64,000 nucleotides of DNA, taken from Sediminibacillus dalangtanensis (GTDB lineage: Bacteria; Bacillota; Bacilli; Bacillales; Amphibacillaceae). Below the pieces are notes generated by a model. The model saw only the letters and a program-made list of their open reading frames with translations. It was not told the DNA's origin and searched no databases. A program made the translations under genes and the position numbers. Below, piece after piece: positions 1 to 9,145 of the stretch (position 1 is the first letter of the stretch; each line of letters begins with the position of its first letter). The stretch is taken from assembly GCF_017792025.1 (NCBI RefSeq), contig NZ_CP046956.1:930001-994000 (forward strand), in the 5' to 3' direction.

Positions 1-3000
1 TGCTTCGGAAAATCACCGAGGAACGGAAATCCGATTGGAATGTGTTCCAAAAAGCGATTGAAAAGCAAGGCTTCATGGAGCAATTGGAGCAGATGATCAC
101 CGAGTTCAAACGGTACCGGATTTCCCCTGAAGCACTTGCCGGGCAAATCGTTAACATGGATCGCTTCACCCATAAGTACCCCGGGGAGAATGCATTGCGG
201 AATAAGCTGGAAGACTTGAGTTATATCTATGACCGGTTGGTCGATGCGTTGCGAGATCAATATATTGATAGTGAGGATCAGCTGCAGCTGTTGGCGGAAA
301 AAATAGAAGAGGCATCATCCCTTGAAGATGCAGAAGTGTATATTGACGGATTTCATCATTTCACGCCGCAGGAAATGCAAGTTGTCGAAGCATTGATGAA
401 AAAAACAAAGCAGGTGACCATCACTCTGGCTATAGATGGGCCAGCAGATGAAGAAGCGTCTGAACTGGATTTGTTCTGTCTGCCGACCGAAACCTATCAT
501 GCTGTCCGGGCTGTTGCAAAGGAAAACGGCATCCCGGTCGATGAAATCCGGCACCTTGGGCAGGAAGAAGGACGGTTTGCCAACAGACCATATTTTTCTC
601 ATTTGGAGAAGTACTTTGATAAACGACCGGCACCTGAATACCCGGGCTATGTGCCGATTCAGCTGGCACAGGCTGTCCATCCGCGTGCAGAAGTAGAAGG
701 AGCGGCACAGGAAATCCTGCGTATCGTCCGGGAGGAAGGCTACCGGTATAAAGATATCGCTGTTCTGATCCGCCAAACGGACGTTTATCATGATTTGATC
801 GACACCGTTTTCGAAGATTACGGTATCCCTGTGTTTATCGATGAAAAACGGACGATGATGAATCATCCGCTGCTGGAGCTTATCCGTTCCGCACTTGATG
901 TAGTGGAAGGGAACTGGCGCTATGATGCGGTATTCCGTCTTCTGAAAACGGGCTTTATTCCTGCATCTGACAGTGAATATCCTTTAACGGAAGATGCGAT
1001 TGATGAATTGGAAAATTATGTTCTGGAATATGGCATCCGTGGTAGAGACCGCTGGTTCAGTGACCAGGAGTGGAGGTTTCAGCGTTTTCGGGGATTTGAC
1101 CAGGCATCGCAAACAGATAAAGAACGGGAAATCCAGTCGAGGATCAACCGCTACCGCAGCCAAGTAGTCCAGTTTCTTCAACCGTTTGACGAACAAGTCA
1201 GGGGAGCGGCTACTGTCATGGATAGAGCGAGTATCCTTTTTGAATGGTTGGAAACGCTCCAAGTACCACGCCAACTGGAAGAAGTCCGTACGGAATTGGA
1301 CGAGCAGGGGCGAAATGAACAAGGGCGGGAACAGGAACAAGTATGGGACGGGGTGATTCAGCTTCTCGATGAAATGGTAGAGATTATCGGGGAAGAGCGT
1401 TTGTCGTTACAGGTGTTCCGTACTACCCTGGAGTCCGGTTTTGAATCGCTCAAATTTGCCCATGTACCACCAAGTATGGACCATGTTGTCACCGGTACAA
1501 TCGACCGGTCGCGGATCAGCGGTATCAAGTGTGCCTTTTTGCTGGGGGTCAACGAAGGGGTCTGGCCGATGAAGCCGGCAGCAGATGGCATGATTTCGGA
1601 AGAGGAACGGGAATTGCTTGCGGAGCAAGGTCTCCGTTTGGCAGATGGCAGCAAACGCCAGCTGCTGGATGACTGGTTTTATGTCTACCTTGCTTTTACT
1701 TGTGCACAGGACAAGCTTTGGATTAGCTATCCGCTTAGTGATGAGGAAGGAAAATCAAAAGTACCATCCCAGTTGATTAATCGTATCGAGGATTTATTCC
1801 CGACCTGTTGCGATCACCTGCTACTGCAGGATCCGGAAGAACTGATGGAAGCCGACCGGTTCATCTCGACCCCCATAAAGACGAGATCGGCGCTGACAGC
1901 GCAGCTGGCCCGGAATTTGCGCGGCTATCCGATTCATGATATCTGGTGGAATGTATTAAACTGGTATATCGAGCATGAGCCGAAGGATGGCACTGTATTT
2001 ACCATTCTGCAAAGTCTGTTTTATAAAAATACGCCGACCAATTTAAAAGAGGAAACAGCCAAACAGTTGTATCCACGTGAAGTGAAAGCGAGTGTCTCCC
2101 GTCTGGAAATGTATTACCGCTGTTCCTATCAGCACTTTGCCAAGTACAGTCTAGGCTTGGAGGAACGCCGCACTTATAAACTGGATGCCCCGGATATTGG
2201 GCAGCTTTTCCATGAGGCATTAAAGAAAATCACGGAATGGATTCAACAAGAAGGCCGCAATTTTTCCGACTTGCAACGGGACGAAACCAGCAAGTATGCA
2301 AGCCGGGCGGTACAAAACCTTGCTCCTGTGCTGCAGCATCAAATCCTGCACAGCTCGAACCGGTACCAGTATATTCAGCAAAAGCTTCAGGAGATTATCG
2401 CCAGGGCGGCTTTCGTTTTAAGTGAACAGGCAAGACAAAGTAAATTTTCTCCCATCGGATTGGAGCTCGGATTCGGTCCCAACCAGGAGCTGCCGCCGAT
2501 TACGATCGACCTGCCGAATGGTTTCGAACTGATGCTGCGGGGAAGAATCGACAGGGTCGACAAAGCATTGGAACAGGAAAATTTGCTTTTGCGGATTATC
2601 GATTATAAATCAAGCTCCAAGGGATTGAATCTCGTAGAAGTTTATTACGGTCTTGCCCTGCAAATGCTGTCTTATCTTGATGTGATTTTATCCCACTCGG
2701 AGCAATGGCTCGGCGCCAAGGCAAGCCCTGCCGGAGTATTGTACTTTCATGTTCACAATCCAATGATTTCCGGCAATAAACGGCTTGATGATCCGGATAT
2801 CGAACAGGAGATTTTTAAGAAATTCAAAATGCAGGGGCTGCTGCTGGAAGACGAACAAATTGTCAAAATGATGGATACAGGGCTTGACAGCGGAATGAGT
2901 CAAATCGTCCCAGCCGGATTGAAAAAAAACGGTGGCTTCCGCAAAGGTTCCTATACTGCAGGACAGGAAGCTTTCGATCAATTGCGTGAGTATATCCGGG

Positions 3001-3209
3001 ACCTGATGGTACAGGCTGGCACGGATATTACCGACGGTGGTGTACATCTCAACCCGTATCAGCAGAAGCAGCAAGTGGCCTGTACCTACTGTCCGTTTAA
3101 ATCGGTTTGCCAATTTGACCCGACGCTCCACGAAAATAATTACCGCAGACTGAAGGATATGAAGGACGACGAAGTACTCGATTTGATCACCCGGAAGGAG
3201 GAAGACTGA
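1..3209 (+). CDS. addB: AddB, ATP-dependent helicase/deoxyribonuclease subunit B (5' end outside window)
   Basis: The reading frame is open from the first full codon at base 3, so the true start lies left of the window; about 1068 residues are visible against roughly 1160 in B. subtilis AddB, so the N-terminal Walker A region is missing only because of the window edge. AddB pairs with AddA to process double-strand breaks for RecA (the Gram-positive counterpart of RecBCD). The C-terminal nuclease domain shows RGRIDRVD followed by IIDYKSSSKG, the catalytic D-K pair. The iron-sulfur cysteines are present: one in YYRCSYQHF near base 2120 and three in ACTYCPFKSVCQF near base 3080. The stop overlaps the addA start (TGATG). 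Identification is secure; the first ATG-like codon at base 42 is internal. Confidence 0.96.
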   Translation, partial: LRKITEERKSDWNVFQKAIEKQGFMEQLEQMITEFKRYRISPEALAGQIVNMDRFTHKYPGENALRNKLEDLSYIYDRLVDALRDQYIDSEDQLQLLAEKIEEASSLEDAEVYIDGFHHFTPQEMQVVEALMKKTKQVTITLAIDGPADEEASELDLFCLPTETYHAVRAVAKENGIPVDEIRHLGQEEGRFANRPYFSHLEKYFDKRPAPEYPGYVPIQLAQAVHPRAEVEGAAQEILRIVREEGYRYKDIAVLIRQTDVYHDLIDTVFEDYGIPVFIDEKRTMMNHPLLELIRSALDVVEGNWRYDAVFRLLKTGFIPASDSEYPLTEDAIDELENYVLEYGIRGRDRWFSDQEWRFQRFRGFDQASQTDKEREIQSRINRYRSQVVQFLQPFDEQVRGAATVMDRASILFEWLETLQVPRQLEEVRTELDEQGRNEQGREQEQVWDGVIQLLDEMVEIIGEERLSLQVFRTTLESGFESLKFAHVPPSMDHVVTGTIDRSRISGIKCAFLLGVNEGVWPMKPAADGMISEEERELLAEQGLRLADGSKRQLLDDWFYVYLAFTCAQDKLWISYPLSDEEGKSKVPSQLINRIEDLFPTCCDHLLLQDPEELMEADRFISTPIKTRSALTAQLARNLRGYPIHDIWWNVLNWYIEHEPKDGTVFTILQSLFYKNTPTNLKEETAKQLYPREVKASVSRLEMYYRCSYQHFAKYSLGLEERRTYKLDAPDIGQLFHEALKKITEWIQQEGRNFSDLQRDETSKYASRAVQNLAPVLQHQILHSSNRYQYIQQKLQEIIARAAFVLSEQARQSKFSPIGLELGFGPNQELPPITIDLPNGFELMLRGRIDRVDKALEQENLLLRIIDYKSSSKGLNLVEVYYGLALQMLSYLDVILSHSEQWLGAKASPAGVLYFHVHNPMISGNKRLDDPDIEQEIFKKFKMQGLLLEDEQIVKMMDTGLDSGMSQIVPAGLKKNGGFRKGSYTAGQEAFDQLREYIRDLMVQAGTDITDGGVHLNPYQQKQQVACTYCPFKSVCQFDPTLHENNYRRLKDMKDDEVLDLITRKEED

Positions 3210-6200
3210 TGCCGCAATGGACCAAAGAACAGGAAGAAGCAATTTACGCAGCTGGAAGCGATATTCTGGTCGCGGCTGCTGCCGGATCTGGTAAAACGGC
3301 AGTACTTGTCGAAAGAATCATCCAAAAACTGTTGAATAAGGAAAATCCGGTGGATATCGATTCCCTTCTCGTCGTAACTTTCACCAACGCAGCAGCTCAG
3401 GAGATGCGGAACCGTGTAGGGGCCGCACTGGAAGAAGCACTACAGGAAAACCCCGGCTCTCTCCATTTAAAAAAGCAGTTGTCGTTGTTGCAGCGGGCAT
3501 CGATATCGACGCTGCATTCCTTTTGTATGGATGTAGTCAGGCAACACGCCTATATGCTGGATATCGACCCTGGATTCCGTATCGCCGATGATATTGAAGG
3601 AGATATGATCAGACAGGAAGTCCTGGAAGATATGTTTGAAGATTGGTACGGAAAAGAAGGAGAGGAACAAAAAGCATTTTTCTCAGTGGTAGACCGCTTT
3701 TCCAATGACCGCAGTGATTTGGAAGTAGAAGAACTGATTCTTAAGTTATATGATTTTGCGACACAGAATCCGTGGCCGGATGCATGGCTGGATCAAATGG
3801 CTGCGATGTACGATGTGAATGAAGAGGCAGGTGAAGAATCGCTGCCCTGGCTGCCCATCCTGAAGCGGGAAGTGAACAGCCAGCTGGATGCGATGCAGCA
3901 TGAAGCACAGTCTGCTCTTGACTTAACCAGAGATAACGATGGTCCCTACCATTATGCGGAAACGATTGATGCTGATTTGGAAATGATCCAGCAGGCGAAG
4001 GCATTGCTACAAATCTCATGGAAAAAACTTCAACAATTTTTCAAAGAAAGCAAGTTTCAAACGCTATCCAGAAAAAAAGCGGACTGTGCAGAAGAGAAAA
4101 AAGACAAAGTGAAGGAGTTGCGAAGCAGCTATAAAAAACGCTGGAATGACCTGGCTGAAGACTGGTTTTCCCGGAGCATGGATGCCTATTTGGCAGACAT
4201 GAAAGGACTGCATCCAACCGTTGTCCAGCTTACTTCGCTCGTCAAGGAATTCAAACGGCGCTATACACAATTGAAAAAGGAAAAAGCGATTGTCGACTTT
4301 TCCGACTTAGAGCATTATTGCCTGCAGGTATTACTGGATGACACATCGACTCCGGAAAAACCTGTCCCATCCAGTGTTGCCGGCAATCTCCGCAACAACT
4401 TCACGGAAGTTATGGTCGATGAATACCAGGATACTAACTTGGTACAGGAAACGTTGCTTTCGCTGATTACCGATCAGGAAGGTGCAGGGAACATGTTCAT
4501 GGTCGGGGACGTCAAGCAAAGCATTTATCGGTTCCGGCATGCTGAGCCTTCCTTGTTTTTGAATAAATACAAGCAATATGCAGATGAAGCAAGTCCAGGG
4601 AAACGAATCGATCTTGCCAGGAATTTTCGAAGCCGGGAGCAGGTATTGGCTGCGGCCAACTATATTTTCCGTCAGCTTCTAAGTGAAGACGTCGGTGAAA
4701 TGGAGTATGAACCGGAGGCAGAACTGATTTATGCCAACCGTATTTATGATGAACTGCAGTTTGGTGACACAGATGCGGAACTGCACATCATTGATCGGGA
4801 AAACCAGGAAGAACGCCAGCAGGAAGATACAGGGGAAGAAAATTTCCAGGATTTAGAGAAAGCACAGCTGGAGGCACGTGCATATGCACGGATGATAAAA
4901 AAATGGATCGGGGATGAACAAATCCCGCCAATGAAGGTAGTCGATAAGGCGAGTGGAACCCAGCGTGACATCCAATACCGCGACATCGTGATCCTGATGC
5001 GGTCGATGACGTGGGCACCGACGATAACCGAGGAATTAAAACAACAGGGGATCCCGGTGTATGCAGAACTTTCAACTGGTTATCTTGAAGCGATTGAAAT
5101 CAAAATCATGATCAGTTTGTTGAAAGTAATCGATAATCCGAGACAGGACATTCCCCTTGCTTCGGTACTCCGTTCCCCGATTGTCGGTCTCGATGAGGAA
5201 GACTTGGCGGAAATCCGTCTGGCGAAAAAACAGGCAGCCTATTACGATGCCTTGCAGTCGTTCATCGCCTCATCAGCCGATAACCGAAAAGTGGAAAAAG
5301 TCCGATCGTTCATCAACCAGTTAAAGGATTGGAGATTACGCGCACGTCAAGGTGCGTTGTCTGAGTTAATCTGGCAGATTTACCGGGAATCAGGCTATTA
5401 TGACTTTGTCGGCGGGATTCCAGGCGGAAGACAGCGCCAGGCTAACTTGCGAGCATTATATGATCGGGCGCGTACCTATGAGAATACATCTTTCCGTGGG
5501 TTGTTCCGCTTTTTGCGGTTTATTGAGAGAATGGAAGAACGCGGCGACGATTTAGGTGCAGCCAGAGCTCTGGGCGAACAGGAGGACGTCGTCCGCTTGA
5601 TGACTATCCATAAAAGCAAGGGGCTGGAATTTCCAGTCGTTATCGTCGGGGCAATGGATAAACAATTCAACCAGCAGGATTTGAAGCAAAAATACTTGCT
5701 GCACAAAGACCTCGGTTTCGGCAGTAAATATATTGATCCGGACAAACGCATCATGTACCCGACCCTCGCTTATCATGCGTTGAAAAAAGAGAAGCAGCGG
5801 GAAATGCTTGCAGAGGAAATGCGCGTGCTGTATGTGGCATTGACTAGGGCTAAAGAGAAGTTGGTAATGGTCGGTAATGTGGCGTCCTTTGAAAAGAAGC
5901 AGGAAAAGTGGCAGCAAATCATTGATCATCCCGAATGGGTACTGCCTTCCCATTTCCGTTTGGAAACCCAAAGCTATCTCGACTGGGTCGGACCAGCTCT
6001 GATTAGGCATGATGCCAATCAACCGCTCCGCGATGTAGAAGTAAGCGTCCAAGTTCCAGAGTCAATTCGGCGTGACAGTTCCGATTGGCAGGTCCAGTTG
6101 TTACATGGCAGTGAATTCGCCAATCTGGATACGTTGGAAGCGGTGGAACAGGAAAAAATCAAAACATCTGTACAAGAATGGAAGACCCTTCCTGATACGA

Positions 6201-6934
6201 GGCCAGAATTGGATAATAAAGTGGCAGCCCGTTTATCCTTTGTCTATCCAAACAGGAATGCAGCCTTTTATCGTGCTAAACAAACCGTAACAGAGTTGAA
6301 ACGACAACGGGAAATAAAAGATGAGTATAGTAGTGATCAGCTAGTTCAGCGTCATCAGGCGCCTATCATCAGGCGGCCACGCTTTATGCAGCAGGAAAAG
6401 CGATTGACAGCTGCCGAAAAAGGAAGTGCCATGCATGCCGTCATGCAGCATCTGCCATTCGATCGGGCATGGAAAAAGACTGCGCTTGTCGAATTCGTCC
6501 AGGGGCTGGTAACCAAAGAGATACTAACGCAGGAAGAAGCCGATGTCATTGATAGTACAGCTATTGAGCGCTTCTTTACGACAGAAATAGGCAGGATGGC
6601 TATTGAAACAGAAAAAGTAACACGGGAGGTTCCGTTCAGTTTATCTATCAATGCAAAAGAAGTATATGCAGATTGGCAGGAAGAAACTGATGAACAGGTA
6701 CTTGTCCAAGGGGTGATAGATTGTATTATCCCGGACGGTGAGGGATGGATCATCATCGATTATAAAACAGACAGTGTCGATGGAGACGTTACGCCCGAGC
6801 TGAAGCGGCAACTATTATCGCGCTATCAGGTCCAGCTTGATTTATATGGACGGGCGCTTGAACAAATTTGGAAGCAGCCAGTCACGAAAAAGTATCTGTA
6901 TTTCTTTGATGGGGCATTGTTAATGGAAGTTTAA
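3209..6934 (+). CDS. addA: AddA, ATP-dependent helicase/nuclease subunit A
   Basis: A 1241-residue UvrD-like (SF1A) helicase with a C-terminal RecB-type nuclease, the normal AddA length. Seen in order: Walker A AAAAGSGKT at residues 22-30, DFSDLEHYCL motif, Walker B VDEYQDTN, motif III GDVKQSIYRFR, motif V/VI region with HKSKGLEFPVV and VLYVALTRAKEKL, and near the C-terminus GVIDCIIPDGEG followed by IIDYKTDS, the nuclease D-D-K triad. The start ATG overlaps the addB stop by one base and is preceded by AAGGAGGA, so the two subunits are translationally coupled. In B. subtilis sbcD and sbcC follow addA; here a terminator and the convergent gerP operon follow directly, so those nuclease genes are not at this locus. 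Confidence 0.97.
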   Translation: MPQWTKEQEEAIYAAGSDILVAAAAGSGKTAVLVERIIQKLLNKENPVDIDSLLVVTFTNAAAQEMRNRVGAALEEALQENPGSLHLKKQLSLLQRASISTLHSFCMDVVRQHAYMLDIDPGFRIADDIEGDMIRQEVLEDMFEDWYGKEGEEQKAFFSVVDRFSNDRSDLEVEELILKLYDFATQNPWPDAWLDQMAAMYDVNEEAGEESLPWLPILKREVNSQLDAMQHEAQSALDLTRDNDGPYHYAETIDADLEMIQQAKALLQISWKKLQQFFKESKFQTLSRKKADCAEEKKDKVKELRSSYKKRWNDLAEDWFSRSMDAYLADMKGLHPTVVQLTSLVKEFKRRYTQLKKEKAIVDFSDLEHYCLQVLLDDTSTPEKPVPSSVAGNLRNNFTEVMVDEYQDTNLVQETLLSLITDQEGAGNMFMVGDVKQSIYRFRHAEPSLFLNKYKQYADEASPGKRIDLARNFRSREQVLAAANYIFRQLLSEDVGEMEYEPEAELIYANRIYDELQFGDTDAELHIIDRENQEERQQEDTGEENFQDLEKAQLEARAYARMIKKWIGDEQIPPMKVVDKASGTQRDIQYRDIVILMRSMTWAPTITEELKQQGIPVYAELSTGYLEAIEIKIMISLLKVIDNPRQDIPLASVLRSPIVGLDEEDLAEIRLAKKQAAYYDALQSFIASSADNRKVEKVRSFINQLKDWRLRARQGALSELIWQIYRESGYYDFVGGIPGGRQRQANLRALYDRARTYENTSFRGLFRFLRFIERMEERGDDLGAARALGEQEDVVRLMTIHKSKGLEFPVVIVGAMDKQFNQQDLKQKYLLHKDLGFGSKYIDPDKRIMYPTLAYHALKKEKQREMLAEEMRVLYVALTRAKEKLVMVGNVASFEKKQEKWQQIIDHPEWVLPSHFRLETQSYLDWVGPALIRHDANQPLRDVEVSVQVPESIRRDSSDWQVQLLHGSEFANLDTLEAVEQEKIKTSVQEWKTLPDTRPELDNKVAARLSFVYPNRNAAFYRAKQTVTELKRQREIKDEYSSDQLVQRHQAPIIRRPRFMQQEKRLTAAEKGSAMHAVMQHLPFDRAWKKTALVEFVQGLVTKEILTQEEADVIDSTAIERFFTTEIGRMAIETEKVTREVPFSLSINAKEVYADWQEETDEQVLVQGVIDCIIPDGEGWIIIDYKTDSVDGDVTPELKRQLLSRYQVQLDLYGRALEQIWKQPVTKKYLYFFDGALLMEV

Positions 6935-6969
6935 GAAGTTGCTTGTCCAATAGTTGAAAGAATAGAAGG

Positions 6970-7002
6970 AACCGGTTCGCTTTCTTGGCAAACCGGTTTT
7001 TT
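6970..7002 (+). terminator. Rho-independent terminator after addA
   Basis: Arms AACCGGTT at 6970-6977 and 6991-6998 with a 13-base loop, followed by TTTT. It lies 35 bases after the addA stop and before the convergent gerPF. Confidence 0.8.
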
Positions 7003-7096
7003 CTTCCTCATTCCAGCATACGTTTTCCCCTTCCCCTGGAAACTAGTACGTAATGAAGCAGGCAAGCGGAAAACATCTCCGCATCCGAAAAACGGA

Positions 7097-7315
7097 CTAA
7101 GCGTTTGCGGAAACATTTTGATCTGCAACGTCGGGGTCAGCCGTATTTGTAGCACTCAAACCGCTGTTGGTATTGATGAAGTCACCGGTATTGAAAGAAC
7201 CAGAGCCGGAACTTACTTTGGAAGTGCTTTTAGGGGAAAGATAAAAGCTGTCACCAAAGTTGATGACCCCTCCGTCTATACCGTTGATCTTGATTGGTCC
7301 GACTATCGACGGCAT
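7097..7315 (-). CDS. gerPF: GerPF, spore germination / coat permeability protein
   Basis: A 72-residue protein beginning MPSIVGPIKI and ending with small polar residues. It belongs to the GerPA/GerPF family (short, Gly/Ser/Asn-rich, with the IVNFGD-like motif here seen as VINFGD and the SFNTGD motif near residue 40). GerP proteins are made in the mother cell and are needed for germinants to pass the spore coat to their receptors. It is the last gene of the six-gene gerP operon, 25 bases after gerPE. It resembles GerPA at the other end of the operon (MPAVVG, GGSFNTGN), showing an old duplication. The assignment to PF rather than PA rests on gene order. Confidence 0.93.
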   Translation of the reverse strand: MPSIVGPIKINGIDGGVINFGDSFYLSPKSTSKVSSGSGSFNTGDFINTNSGLSATNTADPDVADQNVSANA

Positions 7316-7340
7316 TATATGACACCTTCTTTTTTTGCAT

Positions 7341-7742
7341 TTAATACATTGTATTGACCGGAGAGTTATTCTGTTCCTCCCTGAGAATACGAATGTGTTT
7401 TATCCGCGCTTCGGTATCCAGAACGTTCAAACTTCCCAACTGCACAGTGGAAGAAGCGGATACCCCAAGCACGCTGATGTTTCCTACACATATTTTGGGA
7501 CGATGATGGATGGTTGTCTGTCTGACGAGGGGAGCAGGAGGAAGAGCCGCGGATTGTTTGCTGAATACGGGAAAGTCAGCAAACTCAACCGGCACATCCC
7601 CTTTCTTGGTAATCCCCTCTTCCTGAACGGCAATGGCCAGCATCTTGGCCCGTATGCTGCCTACATCCCCGATTTCAAAAATCGAACTATACGCCACTGA
7701 ATTGACATAGATGGTATCTACATAGGAAGTGCGCTTCTGCAT
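7341..7742 (-). CDS. gerPE: GerPE, spore germination protein
   Basis: A 133-residue protein, starting MQKRTSYVDTIYVNSVAYSS and carrying SSIFEIGD, the Ser-Ser-x-hydrophobic-x-x-GD motif shared by GerPA, PB, PD and PE. Length fits the GerPE family (about 120-135). The start ATG overlaps the gerPD stop by one base (TAATG on the minus strand), showing operon coupling. Role: spore coat assembly/permeability during germination; biochemical activity unknown. A basic/proline stretch in the second half matches the variable region of the family. Confidence 0.93.
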   Translation of the reverse strand: MQKRTSYVDTIYVNSVAYSSIFEIGDVGSIRAKMLAIAVQEEGITKKGDVPVEFADFPVFSKQSAALPPAPLVRQTTIHHRPKICVGNISVLGVSASSTVQLGSLNVLDTEARIKHIRILREEQNNSPVNTMY

Positions 7743-7933
7743 TAATAATCTTCCTCTGCTTGACGGCCCAACGGAACAAGGGAACCAACAATATAAGACT
7801 CAGGAGGGGTATCGTAAAAGGACTGCAAATTGATTTGTTCATTATCCCCGACCAAGAGTGTGGAAGAGGAAGAGACACCGGAAACTTCAATATTGCCGAC
7901 ATTTATGTCCCAATTGTGTACGGTATAATTCAT
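7742..7933 (-). CDS. gerPD: GerPD, spore germination protein
   Basis: A 63-residue protein starting MNYTVHNWDINVGNIEVSGV with the family motif SSSSTLLVGD. Length and sequence fit GerPD. Its ATG overlaps the gerPC stop by four bases (ATGA, bases 7930-7933) and its stop overlaps the gerPE start by one, so PC, PD and PE are read as a coupled block. Like its neighbours it is expected in the spore coat and should be made late in the mother cell. Confidence 0.92.
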   Translation of the reverse strand: MNYTVHNWDINVGNIEVSGVSSSSTLLVGDNEQINLQSFYDTPPESYIVGSLVPLGRQAEEDY

Positions 7934-8493
7934 TCAGGGAAATCTCCTTTTCGAAAAAATTCATGGAGGGAATGGTTGATTTCCTTCCAGACTTGATCTT
8001 GGATGAACTCAGCATCTGGTGTGTCCCCCTCCCTATGTTCAAGATAGTAAGCCGCCCGTTCTGGCAGCTGTTGTTTTATATCCTGGAGCAAAATATCGCG
8101 CTGTTTGGGGGAGAGTGCCCGTTTGTATTGATTGGACAATTTTTCCAACAGCATTGGAGCTTCGGACGTTACAAAGCGGTCCAGATTTGCGACAATTTGT
8201 TGTCCCGGTGGGGGTGAGTAAGGCTGAATAGCCGCTGGCTGCTGCTGGTTGACAGCAAAATCTTCAATGGATTCCAAGCCTTCAGGACTTATTCCGATAT
8301 GCAAGGTTCCATCAAGGCGTTCTATTTTTAATTGATCAAAATGATAGTCGATTCTCTCAACATTCGTATGATTGGTCTTCTGATTATTTTCCAAGTCGGC
8401 CACCCTTGCTTCCAGGTCTCGCAGCCGCTGCTCCTGGTTTTGGATATATTGCTGCAGCTGGTTGAAGTATGCTTGCCAGTACTGTGGATGCAT
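7930..8493 (-). CDS. gerPC: GerPC, spore germination protein with N-terminal coiled coil
   Basis: A 187-residue protein, the largest of the operon. Residues about 8-40 (YFNQLQQYIQNQEQRLRDLE onward) form an evident coiled coil; the middle carries the conserved NVERIDYHFDQLKIERLDGT region and a Pro/Gln linker follows. Length is close to B. subtilis GerPC (about 205). Start ATG at 8493 is preceded by AAAGGAG on the minus strand. It ends inside the gerPD start. GerPC is thought to be a scaffold for the other GerP proteins; that is family knowledge rather than something seen here. Confidence 0.93.
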   Translation of the reverse strand: MHPQYWQAYFNQLQQYIQNQEQRLRDLEARVADLENNQKTNHTNVERIDYHFDQLKIERLDGTLHIGISPEGLESIEDFAVNQQQPAAIQPYSPPPGQQIVANLDRFVTSEAPMLLEKLSNQYKRALSPKQRDILLQDIKQQLPERAAYYLEHREGDTPDAEFIQDQVWKEINHSLHEFFRKGDFPE

Positions 8494-8568
8494 CGTTGGA
8501 AAACTCCTTTCTGGGCAAAGACCTATAGGTTACAAGGTTAGATTATGCTGAAAAAGCGAATTGGTGCA

Positions 8569-8775
8569 TTATCCAGGTGGGGCAAGCGGGACGAGTGGTT
8601 CCTGTTCGGAAATTGCTTCTGCTTCCTCGGCTTGTTCGGTGTAACCGCCGGTATTATAAAGTTCCGCATTGGCTCGAATGATACCCGCGCTGCCAATTTG
8701 CAGAATGGATGAGTTGGAAACACTGTTCACTTTCAGCGTGTGGATAGAGATGGATTGATGGACGGTCAAATGCAC
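8569..8775 (-). CDS. gerPB: GerPB, spore germination protein
   Basis: A 68-residue protein starting MHLTVHQSISIHTLKVNSVS with NSSILQIGSAG, the GerPB form of the family motif; the end is a Glu/Pro-rich tail. Length equals the family norm. It lies 12 bases after gerPA and 75 bases before gerPC. Function as for the operon: coat permeability to germinants. Confidence 0.92.
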   Translation of the reverse strand: MHLTVHQSISIHTLKVNSVSNSSILQIGSAGIIRANAELYNTGGYTEQAEEAEAISEQEPLVPLAPPG

Positions 8776-8787
8776 AATGAATCCCCC

Positions 8788-9006
8788 TTATGGGCCAATA
8801 TTCGGCTGATCAATTACGTCATCATCTTTAAAGTTTGTGACAGAGTTTTGGAGTTGGATTTGGATACCGTTCCCCGTATTGAAAGAGCCGCCGCCGGCAA
8901 AGGTTTTGGAAGTCGTGTACGGATTGATGGCGTAGACATCCCCGATATTGAATATGCTCGATGAAGATACCGTATTGACTTTTACCGCTCCTACTACCGC
9001 AGGCAT
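8788..9006 (-). CDS. gerPA: GerPA, spore germination protein
   Basis: A 72-residue protein beginning MPAVVGAVKVNTVSSSS, with FNIGDVY and GGSFNTGN motifs. A longer open frame runs upstream to 9255, but the start at 9006 is chosen because it has an AAAGGAGG site eight bases upstream and gives the exact family length. It is the first gene of gerPABCDEF and lies 22 bases downstream of a sigma-K promoter match. Closest relative in the operon is gerPF. Confidence 0.93.
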   Translation of the reverse strand: MPAVVGAVKVNTVSSSSIFNIGDVYAINPYTTSKTFAGGGSFNTGNGIQIQLQNSVTNFKDDDVIDQPNIGP

Positions 9007-9027
9007 AGCACGATTCCTCCTTTCTAA

Positions 9028-9056
9028 TACTTTATGAAAATGATTAAAAACTGTTC
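9028..9056 (-). promoter_or_regulatory. Sigma-K promoter of the gerP operon
   Basis: Read on the minus strand, CATAAAGTA (9028-9036) matches the sigma-K -10 consensus CATANNNTA exactly, and a -35-like ACAG (9051-9054) lies 16 bases upstream, the expected spacing. gerP is known to be sigma-K dependent (with GerE repression) in B. subtilis. The match is by eye. Confidence 0.68.
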
Positions 9057-9145
9057 GACCGTCCATGAAAATGTCATGGTACATTTCAAACGATTCAGCT
9101 ACAATGACAATAGGTAGAAAGCAAATAGGAATAAGGGGGAAATTG

